This document shows, one piece after another, positions 8,841 through 14,285 of a DNA stretch of 51,722 nt. This stretch comes from Candidatus Parepulonipiscium sp. PG-Nuni2H_MBin01 (GTDB lineage Bacteria; Bacillota; Clostridia; Lachnospirales; Cellulosilyticaceae), in assembly GCA_001994995.1 (NCBI GenBank), contig MDJM01000080.1, positions 1 to 51,722 of the forward strand, written 5' to 3'. The notes beneath the pieces are model-generated. The model made no database searches. It was not told where the DNA came from and saw only the letters and a list, made by a program, of their open reading frames with translations. Position 1 is the stretch's first letter. Each line of letters opens with the position of its first letter. The position numbers were made by a program, and so were the translations under genes.

Positions 8841-8864
8841 GGGCTATTGAAAAATAGCCCCTTT
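8840..8864 (+). terminator. Terminator of the small membrane-peptide gene
   Basis: GGGGCTATT pairs with AATAGCCCC around a short loop, followed by TTTAGTTT. The opposite strand also has a short T-run, so it may work both ways and end the spoVFB transcript. Confidence 0.75.
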
Positions 8865-8869
8865 AGTTT

Positions 8870-8944
8870 ACTACATTGTTTATTTGTAGTCTAATGTCAG
8901 AGTTTACTGTAATCACTACATTGTTTATTTGTAGTCTAATGTCA
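8870..8944. repeat. Two identical 30-bp direct repeats with internal dyads
   Basis: Bases 8870-8899 and 8915-8944 are identical (30 bp, 45-bp period). Each contains ACTACA and TGTAGT separated by nine bases, so each can form a small hairpin or bind a dimeric protein. They lie between a terminator and the 3' end of spoVFB. With two copies and a 15-base gap they are not a CRISPR array. Confidence 0.85.
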
Positions 8945-8995
8945 AGCTCTACTAATATAATAGTACAAAACAATCAAAAAGTCTAGTAGTTTATT

Positions 8996-9577
8996 TTAAT
9001 ACTTAGTAATTATTGGCTGAATTTGTTTAAATTCCAGTGCAGCCTCAAGAGTGGCAGGCACTAAGCTTAAGTCTGAAATAAGAGAAAAAGGCTTATTAAT
9101 ATGGTCATCTTGAGCAAAAGGTACAAAAAACACACTTTGATTAGTAATAAGAGTGCCAATATTTTGCAAATTAATACCTAAACCATCATTAGTAGAAATA
9201 GCTATAATAACAGGCTTAGCATTTCTAAGCAAAGATTTAGCTGAAAGAGTTACAGCAGTGTCGGTAAGCCCGTGAGCTAATTTTGATAGAGTGTTGCCAG
9301 TGCAAGGAGCGATTAAAATAGCATCAATGATACCACGTGGGCCTAAAGGCTCTGCTCCAGGAATAGTGTGAATAATAGATTTACCAGTAATAGTCTCAAT
9401 CTTAGCGATAAAATCCTCGCTTTTACCAAATCTAGTAGAAATTTCGTAAGCATTATTGGACATAATAGGATAAACATCAATCCCAAGGTCCACAACTAAA
9501 TGTTCAATCATCTTAACCGCAGCTGCAAACGTACAAAACGAACCGCAAAGTGCAACGCCTAACTTAAGGTCTTTCAT
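8996..9577 (-). CDS. spoVFB: Dipicolinate synthase subunit B
   Basis: A 193-residue flavoprotein-fold subunit that, with SpoVFA, oxidises the lysine-pathway intermediate to dipicolinic acid in the mother cell during sporulation; dipicolinate is then packed into the spore core. Seen: an N-terminal flavoprotein motif (GVALCGSFCTF), the AEPLGPRGIIDAILIAPCTGNTLSKLAHGLTD block typical of the family, and NDGLG. The ATG overlaps the stop of the spoVFA 3' fragment (ATGA), so the two genes should be translationally coupled. Because the upstream part of spoVFA is 23.6 kb away, the normal operon promoter cannot reach spoVFB while the prophage is in place. Confidence 0.95.
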   Translation of the reverse strand: MKDLKLGVALCGSFCTFAAAVKMIEHLVVDLGIDVYPIMSNNAYEISTRFGKSEDFIAKIETITGKSIIHTIPGAEPLGPRGIIDAILIAPCTGNTLSKLAHGLTDTAVTLSAKSLLRNAKPVIIAISTNDGLGINLQNIGTLITNQSVFFVPFAQDDHINKPFSLISDLSLVPATLEAALEFKQIQPIITKY

Positions 9578-10068
9578 AATCTTTCCCCCCGCTTATGCAT
9601 AATAATTTCAAGTCCTTGATACAAGATTTTCGCGGCAGTTTTTGGAGCTACTTTACCAGGTAAGCTTGGTGCTGGTATACAGTGCATTCCGCGAGTTGCA
9701 CAGTAATTTAAGTCAATCCCTCCTGGTGGTGAGGCAAGCTCAATGTATACACTATCTAATGAACATACATCGATATGCTTAGCATCTAGTATCGGAACTG
9801 GTATAGTGTTAAATATAAAATCAAATTTCCACAAATGCTTTTTTAAATCCTCTAATGGTACTGGAATATAATCATATGCTTCTATAAATGCTAAATCTTT
9901 TGTCGAGCGCGCTTCTACATATACGTTAGCTCCAAGTCCTTTTAACCTGTGCGCTAAAATTTTTCCACATCGGCCAAATCCTAGCACTACACATTTGCTG
10001 TCGTTTATTGTTACTTCACTATTTTGCATAGCATACTGTATCGCGCCTTCAGCAGTCGGTATTGCGTT
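9574..10068 (-). pseudogene. spoVFA: SpoVFA (DpaA) 3' fragment, split by the prophage
   Basis: This stretch encodes the C-terminal 164 residues of dipicolinate synthase subunit A, from NAIPTAEGAIQYAMQ to the end. It includes the Rossmann nucleotide-binding motif VLGFGRCGKILAHRL and the family block ELASPPGGIDLNYC...PSLPGKVAPKTA. The frame stays open for 36 codons into prophage DNA, but those read antisense to the recombinase gene and have no ribosome site. The N-terminal 126 residues are encoded at 33646-34025 in the same orientation. Joining the two at GAA gives a 290-codon gene, close to the 297 residues of the B. subtilis protein. I regard it as a split gene meant to be repaired rather than a decayed one: neither part has a frameshift or internal stop. 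Confidence 0.93.
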
Positions 10069-11779
10069 CGCTATCGCTTTGTAAAGTCGTCTTAACAAGG
10101 GTGCTCTCACCATTGTAAACGCCAGAAATAACTGCTGAATCTCTATAATACAACTCAATAACCATTCGCGTTCCATCCCATACCATTTGCTTTACAACGT
10201 TTTTAACAAGTGTTCGTTGCATATCTATATCATTTAAGGTTACTAAATTTTTTAATTCAACCAAAGCTTTCTGAACTAAAGAAATGGCGAGTTCATCTGC
10301 TTCAGTATTTTTATTAACAATTTCTGCTTCTGTTAATTTCTGCCTAACAGCAGTTGCTTCCTTGTTTAATTTATCTATCTGTGCTATTATAAGGTTGCTA
10401 ATTTCTGTTTGAGTAATATTTAATGTACTGAGTTGCTGGAGTAAATTTTCTATAGCAGTTTCTTTTTCTTCTACTTCGGATTTTAACAATTGGAGTTCAT
10501 TGTTATTAGTCTCCACAGCTTGAGTCGCTAACTGTTTTTTAGAGCATAATATTTGCATCTGCTCTGATGACTCATCTGCTAAGGAGACTAAATAATTCAA
10601 AACATCACTATCAATATCTTTTCCTTGTACATTTTTTTGATTACATAATTGGCGATTAGTAACTTCTTTCGTACTGCAAATATAAACAAATGCTTGAGTC
10701 CCATCTTTTAAAATTTTACCTTTTTTCAATCTCATAGTAGATTGGCAATGCGCGCATTTAATCAGGCCACCTAATATACCACACTTAGATTTTGCCCTAA
10801 CTTTATAGCAATTTTGGGTAGCACTGGCCTTGCGAATCGATTGTGTTAGTACCCACTCAGCGCCTAGAATTACACCATCATGTTTGCCAACTGCTATAAT
10901 CCAATCTGATATATCATTTTTTGGCTGATAACCACCTGAACCTGATGCACTACGAGTTCTGTTATATGCCATCAAACCATGTTTACCATCAAAAGCAGTT
11001 TTAGCACTAGCTATATCACAGTTATTAGATTGTAGATAATCATACATAGCGCTATCTGCAATTGCATATACTGGATTCTCTAAAACTGATAAAACTGTTG
11101 ATGGCAAAAAATTGCAACTACGTTTAGTCTTAATATGATTTAATCGCAAAAATGTTTCTACCGCATGCAAACTTTTTAATTCTAGGTATTTACTAAATAT
11201 AAGCTTTACAGTTTCCAATTCAGACTGGACAGGGGTTAATTTATACATTTTTTTAAGGGTGAAATTTTCATCATAATATTCTATTTTTTCCGACTCAAAA
11301 CCAAGCGGTGTTGTTCCACCCAACCATCTGCCGCTTCTAGCTAACTTATGCATATTGTCCTTTATCCGTTCTGCAATAGTGTCACGTTCCCATTGTGCAA
11401 ACGATGCTATCATATTTAACATCATTCGCCCAGCTGGCGTAGATGTGTCACAATGTTCTTTAACGGATATAAATTCGATATTTTTGTTCGCTAGCGTCGA
11501 CTGAATATTTATAAAATCTTGTAAACTGCGGCTTACCCTATCAAACTTATAACATATTAACATTTCAAATTTATTGCATTGAATATCTTTTAAAAATTGC
11601 TGAAACTGTGGCCGTACGGTATTACTACCACTGTATCCATCATCCACATAAATTTTAAACTCAGGGTTTTGTATCATTGTAAACTTATCAATATACTCTT
11701 TGCAGATATCCACTTGCATTGTTATGGATTCACCTTGTTCGCTTAGCTTTGATTTGCGAGCATATATTGCTATTTTCAT
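10049..11779 (-). CDS. Large serine recombinase of the prophage
   Basis: A 576-residue large serine integrase. The resolvase domain (1-150) has the nucleophile Ser10 (YARKSK) and the conserved YKFDRVSR and GRMMLNMIASFAQWERDTIAER motifs. Then come a recombinase domain (about 180-320), a zinc ribbon (Cys342, Cys345, Cys368, Cys379) and a coiled coil (about 410-490), which in this family controls synapsis and partner choice. An AGGAGG precedes the ATG. The gene runs through the left attachment junction: its last five codons (RNTDC) and stop are spoVFA DNA. After excision the same frame would continue 88 codons and gain a helix-turn-helix, giving 659 residues. Skin-type elements use recombinases of this class for mother-cell excision, and that is its likely job here. 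Confidence 0.95.
   Translation of the reverse strand: MKIAIYARKSKLSEQGESITMQVDICKEYIDKFTMIQNPEFKIYVDDGYSGSNTVRPQFQQFLKDIQCNKFEMLICYKFDRVSRSLQDFINIQSTLANKNIEFISVKEHCDTSTPAGRMMLNMIASFAQWERDTIAERIKDNMHKLARSGRWLGGTTPLGFESEKIEYYDENFTLKKMYKLTPVQSELETVKLIFSKYLELKSLHAVETFLRLNHIKTKRSCNFLPSTVLSVLENPVYAIADSAMYDYLQSNNCDIASAKTAFDGKHGLMAYNRTRSASGSGGYQPKNDISDWIIAVGKHDGVILGAEWVLTQSIRKASATQNCYKVRAKSKCGILGGLIKCAHCQSTMRLKKGKILKDGTQAFVYICSTKEVTNRQLCNQKNVQGKDIDSDVLNYLVSLADESSEQMQILCSKKQLATQAVETNNNELQLLKSEVEEKETAIENLLQQLSTLNITQTEISNLIIAQIDKLNKEATAVRQKLTEAEIVNKNTEADELAISLVQKALVELKNLVTLNDIDMQRTLVKNVVKQMVWDGTRMVIELYYRDSAVISGVYNGESTLVKTTLQSDSERNTDC
10056..10087. other. Left prophage/spoVFA junction (attachment site)
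   Basis: Host DNA (minus strand, codons for AIPTAEG) meets prophage DNA. The sequence shared with the right junction on the minus strand is GAA-N-GC-N-AT (10060-10069 here, 33639-33648 at the right). In the rebuilt phage site CGATAGC-GAAT-GCTATCG is a perfect dyad centred on the AA of GAA (10067-10068), which is therefore the best guess for the two-base crossover. The variable positions fall on wobble bases of spoVFA codons, so the repaired protein reads Asn-Ala-Ile-Pro wherever exchange occurs. Confidence 0.85.
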
Positions 11780-11810
11780 TATTATACCTCCTATGAATTA
11801 TTGGTTATAC

Positions 11811-11819
11811 TATCTTATG
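11811..11819 (-). promoter_or_regulatory. Possible sporulation-type -10 of the recombinase gene
   Basis: On the minus strand CATAAGATA fits CATAnnnTA, the -10 of mother-cell sigma factors (sigma-K; also close to sigma-E CATACANT). It lies 32 bases before the recombinase ATG. No good -35 is visible, and a TATAAT overlaps upstream (TATAATAATCATA), so vegetative use cannot be excluded. Confidence 0.35.
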
Positions 11820-11856
11820 ATTATTATAGCCAAACTTTACCAATTCTTATAGGCCT

Positions 11857-11884
11857 AAAAAAAGCTGTAAGTATTAATTACAGC
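11857..11884 (-). terminator. Terminator between the 56-residue ORF and the recombinase
   Basis: On the minus strand GCTGTAA, a 7-nt loop, TTACAGC, then seven T. It overlaps the stop codon of the ORF at 11874-12044, so recombinase transcription must start downstream of it or read through. Confidence 0.8.
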
Positions 11885-12044
11885 ACAGATAAGATGTTAC
11901 AGCATTGTGTATATCAATATTTAGTTGGGTATAACTGTTAGCTATAAGGCCATTAAGCTCAATTAGTAGTTCTTGGTGAATATCCGTAGCTTTATAAACT
12001 CCCTCAGGCAATGTTCTGTCTATTAACTCTTTTATATCAATCAT
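11874..12044 (-). CDS. Small acidic protein next to the recombinase; possible directionality factor
   Basis: A 56-residue ORF (MIDIKELIDRTLPEGVYK...) with GAGGTGG eight bases upstream of the ATG and a terminator at its stop. It is predicted to be soluble and mostly helical, with Cys-Cys near the end; no known motif is recognised. The recombination directionality factors that make serine integrases excise are small proteins often encoded beside the integrase (SprB beside SprA in SP-beta is the closest known case). Position and size make this the first candidate, but nothing in the sequence proves it. The YHYH-protein cluster lies upstream behind a strong bidirectional terminator. Confidence 0.55.
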   Translation of the reverse strand: MIDIKELIDRTLPEGVYKATDIHQELLIELNGLIANSYTQLNIDIHNAVTSYLCCN

Positions 12045-12120
12045 ATATCCACCTCATCATTTTTGGTACTATTACATAAAATTTTTATTAAGTTAGTAGT
12101 GAAATAATTATAAAATATAT

Positions 12121-12157
12121 AAAAAGCTATCATTAGATTATCTAGTGATAGCTTTTT
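12121..12157. terminator. Bidirectional terminator
   Basis: AAAAAGCTATCA and TGATAGCTTTTT form a 12-bp stem with a 13-nt loop, T-runs on both strands. It ends the YHYH-protein transcript on the minus strand. Confidence 0.85.
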
Positions 12158-12167
12158 ATAATGTTGC

Positions 12168-12791
12168 TTAAATTATTGCAATTGTATTAGTAGCTGAGTC
12201 ATAGTTAACAGTTTGCCCAAGAGTCTCACAGATTATTCTTACAGGCAACATAGTTTTTCCATCAATTAGTTGTGGAGCAAAATCTAATAATTTATGCTCA
12301 TTGTTAACGCGTGCAGCTTGGCTATCAAGTGTCATAATTATTGTTACATCAGCAGATTTACATGTAATAGACTTCGTAGTGGCATCCCATTCTATATCTA
12401 ATCCTAGCGCAGTCGCTAATGGTCTTAGCTCGACAAACGTTGTCCCATCAATTACCACGCCATTAACTGTTGACGTTATGCCGTTTATATTTAAATTGGT
12501 TGATTTATATGTAGGAGCCTGAGTATCTGTATTAAGATGCGTATGCGCTGATAAATCTGGAAATTCTGTTACTGGAGCTACTACTGGTTCTGGAGTATCA
12601 TACGGACATATCCCATTTTCATGTAAGTGAGCAGGATGTCCATAACAATGATAATGATAAGAACCTAATCCACTTACGTTATTATTATCTTTATGTCCAC
12701 TATTCGCATCAGTGCGTCCTACATGTGCAAATGTTGTTGCGGGTATTGTTAGTGCTATAGCTAGCGCTAATGTTTTTTTTGAAATCTTCAT
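12168..12791 (-). CDS. Secreted YHYH-domain / copper amine oxidase-like stalk protein
   Basis: A 207-residue exported protein, probably cargo of the prophage. Its signal peptide has a KISKK basic start and the hydrophobic run TLALAIALTIPATTFA. It is followed by a His/Cys-rich YHYH domain (HVGRTDANSGHKD...YHYHCYGHPAHLHENGIC), a Pro-rich linker, and a C-terminal stalk domain of the copper amine oxidase N-terminal type (VNGVVIDGTTFVELRPLATALG...MLPVRIICETLG). Stalk domains of this kind are common on surface proteins of Clostridia. The histidines suggest metal binding, but no enzyme activity is implied. ATG 12791, with GGGGGAAA upstream, overlaps the stop of the ORF at 12791-12943 (TAATG), which suggests coupled translation. 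Confidence 0.85.
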   Translation of the reverse strand: MKISKKTLALAIALTIPATTFAHVGRTDANSGHKDNNNVSGLGSYHYHCYGHPAHLHENGICPYDTPEPVVAPVTEFPDLSAHTHLNTDTQAPTYKSTNLNINGITSTVNGVVIDGTTFVELRPLATALGLDIEWDATTKSITCKSADVTIIMTLDSQAARVNNEHKLLDFAPQLIDGKTMLPVRIICETLGQTVNYDSATNTIAII

Positions 12792-12943
12792 TATATTTTC
12801 CCCCATTTTTTTATGTATTGTATTTTAAAAATTTTTGAGTACCTTGATTGCGCTACCTCAGATTCTTTATTAAGTATAGTAAAGGCGATACCGATAGCGA
12901 ACCCAATACCGAACCCAATACCGAACGCAATACCGAATGCCAT
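12791..12943 (-). CDS. Putative 50-residue glycine-zipper membrane peptide
   Basis: The minus strand encodes MAFGIAFGIGFGIGFAIGIA followed by FTILNKESE and a basic tail ending KKWGKI. The first 24 residues form one strongly hydrophobic helix with Gly every three or four residues, a glycine-zipper pattern seen in helices that self-associate in membranes; the C-terminus carries many Lys/Arg. The stop overlaps the start of the YHYH gene (TAATG), the best evidence that it is translated. Against it, the Shine-Dalgarno is poor (AAAGG two or three bases before the ATG), and the repeated codons arise from a 12-bp DNA repeat that may have another role. Single-helix toxin, holin-like or accessory functions are all possible. 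Confidence 0.45.
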   Translation of the reverse strand: MAFGIAFGIGFGIGFAIGIAFTILNKESEVAQSRYSKIFKIQYIKKWGKI

Positions 12944-12956
12944 TGCCTTTACTATA
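12875..12956. repeat. 12-bp tandem repeat inside a 12-bp inverted repeat, similar to the attachment junction
   Basis: Four 12-bp units (consensus ACCGAACCCAAT, about 12896-12943) are enclosed by TATAGTAAAGGC (12875-12886) and its complement (12945-12956). Bases 12892-12912 match the left prophage junction (10056-10076) in 20 of 21 positions, in opposite orientation, and 12922-12936 repeats 15 of these exactly. The array codes for the Gly-rich peptide on the minus strand. Confidence 0.8.
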
Positions 12957-13168
12957 ATATATATCGATGTCTTAACTATAAGACTTGATAGTTTCTATAT
13001 TTATGCCATTTTTTTTCTTAATTTACTTATTTTAGGTGAAAGGAGCACAGAAATCAGCTAACTACTAATGCTACTAATGTTTGCGCTCTCCCCCTAGCTT
13101 GGTATTTTAATTTTTTTTATTATAAGATTATATAGTTACCAAAAAACTTAAACTAATAAAAATATAAA

Positions 13169-13549
13169 TTATCTTGATTTATCTATATTATAAAGATAAT
13201 TGACTAGGTCAATAATTACTTTTTGTGCTGGCTTAGATAGACTTCTAGTTTTAGCCATTAAGTGTTTGTAATCTATATCGGGCATCGACAGTAATTGGTT
13301 GTAATCTATATCGGATATCGGTGGGATATTACTAGCTAGTAATCCATCCATAGGGGTACTTAATAATGCCTCCATAGGAACATTTAAACAGTTTGCAATT
13401 TTTTGCAAACTGTTTGCTGATGGTTCACTTTTGCCTGACATATATTTTGATATTATCGCGCCAGTTAAATCTGTGCGACTCGCAAGTTGTTTTTGAGTTA
13501 GATTGTTTTCTTTAAGCAATCTATTTAAATTGCGACTGAAGTTAGACAT
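13169..13549 (-). CDS. XRE-family phage repressor
   Basis: A 126-residue cI-like regulator. Residues 5-60 form a lambda-repressor-type helix-turn-helix: LNRLLKENNLTQKQLASRTDLTGAIISKYMSGKSEPS, followed by the stabilising LQKIANCLNVPMEALL. The C-terminal part (about 65-126) is short and has no LexA-type Ser/Lys peptidase signature, so induction is not by classical RecA-stimulated cleavage. It is transcribed away from the early operon, with a strong opposing promoter at 13585-13612 in the shared upstream region: the usual repressor/early switch layout. AGGAGAG precedes the ATG. The natural target would be the intergenic region 13550-13620. Confidence 0.9.
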   Translation of the reverse strand: MSNFSRNLNRLLKENNLTQKQLASRTDLTGAIISKYMSGKSEPSANSLQKIANCLNVPMEALLSTPMDGLLASNIPPISDIDYNQLLSMPDIDYKHLMAKTRSLSKPAQKVIIDLVNYLYNIDKSR

Positions 13550-13584
13550 TTAATCTCTCCTTTTTTAATTTTTATTAAATATCC

Positions 13585-13612
13585 TTGACAATAAACTATA
13601 TTTGTATATAAT
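13585..13612 (+). promoter_or_regulatory. Strong early phage promoter
   Basis: Consensus TTGACA (13585-13590) and TATAAT (13607-13612) with a 16-base spacer, divergent from the repressor gene. It would drive the early (replication) genes and is the likely repressor target. A weak hairpin plus T-run (13655-13675) follows in the leader. Confidence 0.75.
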
Positions 13613-13728
13613 TAATTTAAGTTAATACAATATATTTTATAGGATTATATCTTTAATGGAGTATTTCCATTTTTTGGGGTTTAATACCTTGAAATAATAA
13701 AAATTTGCAATAACAAAGTATTGTCTAA

Positions 13729-13809
13729 CGAAAAATAAATTTAGAAGATTTTAGAACAGACGCAAAAAATACAAATGATATTGATGAATATGATGAAATA
13801 CCATTTTAG
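13729..13809 (+). pseudogene. ssb: Remnant of a phage ssb gene (C-terminal tail only)
   Basis: The frame ends EDFRTDAKNTNDIDEYDEIPF-stop. This is the acidic tip of single-stranded DNA-binding proteins (DDIPF type), which recruits replication partners. Upstream in frame there is a stop at 13726, no start codon and no OB fold, so the rest of ssb is gone. It lies between the early promoter and the first intact early gene, which suggests a deletion that removed much of the early region. Confidence 0.7.
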
Positions 13810-13831
13810 AATAAATAAACCAAGGAATGAA

Positions 13832-13868
13832 ATGTTATGTCTAGGACAACCCATGCGGGACATAACAT
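13832..13868. repeat. Perfect 10-bp inverted repeat in the early leader
   Basis: ATGTTATGTC (13832-13841) and GACATAACAT (13859-13868) pair perfectly around a 17-nt loop, without a T-run. It lies shortly after the ssb remnant and 38 bases before the next start codon. It could be an operator, an RNA switch or a replication element. Confidence 0.7.
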
Positions 13869-13906
13869 GTAGTAAGATACAAGTAAAGGAAAGGAAATAA
13901 TTTAGA

Positions 13907-14113
13907 ATGGGACAATATGCAGGGTTAATAAGTCATAAATATACTGATGATGCAACAGCTATGACATTTGATGCAGGGTGGGAATATACAAAGCAACTGA
14001 TGTCAAACTCCAGAGCCGCGGAGTTAAAGATAAAGTATTTATCTAAGATGACATCAGAACAACAAAATGATTTTTTACAATTAGCAGCAGATGCTGGGCT
14101 AATTGTAGATTAA
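13907..14113 (+). CDS. Small early phage protein, unknown function
   Basis: A 68-residue ORF (MGQYAGLISHKYTDDATAMTFDAGWEYTKQL...). AGGAAAGGAA lies about ten bases upstream of the ATG. It is the first intact gene after the early promoter. The sequence is soluble and mostly helical with no recognised motif; the middle (NSRAAELKIKYLSKMTSEQQNDFLQLAADAG) may form a helical hairpin. A stem-loop (14123-14150) follows. Position suggests a DNA-metabolism accessory or an early regulator, and nothing more can be claimed. Confidence 0.6.
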   Translation: MGQYAGLISHKYTDDATAMTFDAGWEYTKQLMSNSRAAELKIKYLSKMTSEQQNDFLQLAADAGLIVD

Positions 14114-14122
14114 CAACTTTAC

Positions 14123-14150
14123 TGCGTCAGTTACAATTCCAGCTGACGCA
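14123..14150 (+). terminator. Stem-loop after the small early gene
   Basis: TGCGTCAG and CTGACGCA form a perfect 8-bp stem with a 12-nt loop. Only ATTTGG follows, so it may act as a processing or pause element rather than a strong terminator. Confidence 0.5.
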
Positions 14151-14285
14151 ATTTGGATTAATTAAAATCCTACCCTCATATTACCAGAGTATATTTTAAT
14201 TGCTTCAATTATATGAAGTTTCAGAAATATTGTCAAGTAAATTTCCAAAAACAACAATAAATTTATAATTAAGAAGGGGTAAGAA

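Noticed and set aside
8870-8944. Possible CRISPR array
   Set aside because: Only two repeats, a 15-base gap, and no cas genes nearby.
9574-10176. Complete 200-residue ORF reading as a short SpoVFA
   Set aside because: Its first 36 codons are antisense to the recombinase gene and lack a ribosome site; only the part from 10068 down is spoVFA.
12813-13061. Plus-strand ORF with Ile-Pro-Asn repeats
   Set aside because: Its repeat is the complement of the glycine-zipper ORF and there is no start signal; the minus-strand frame is better supported.
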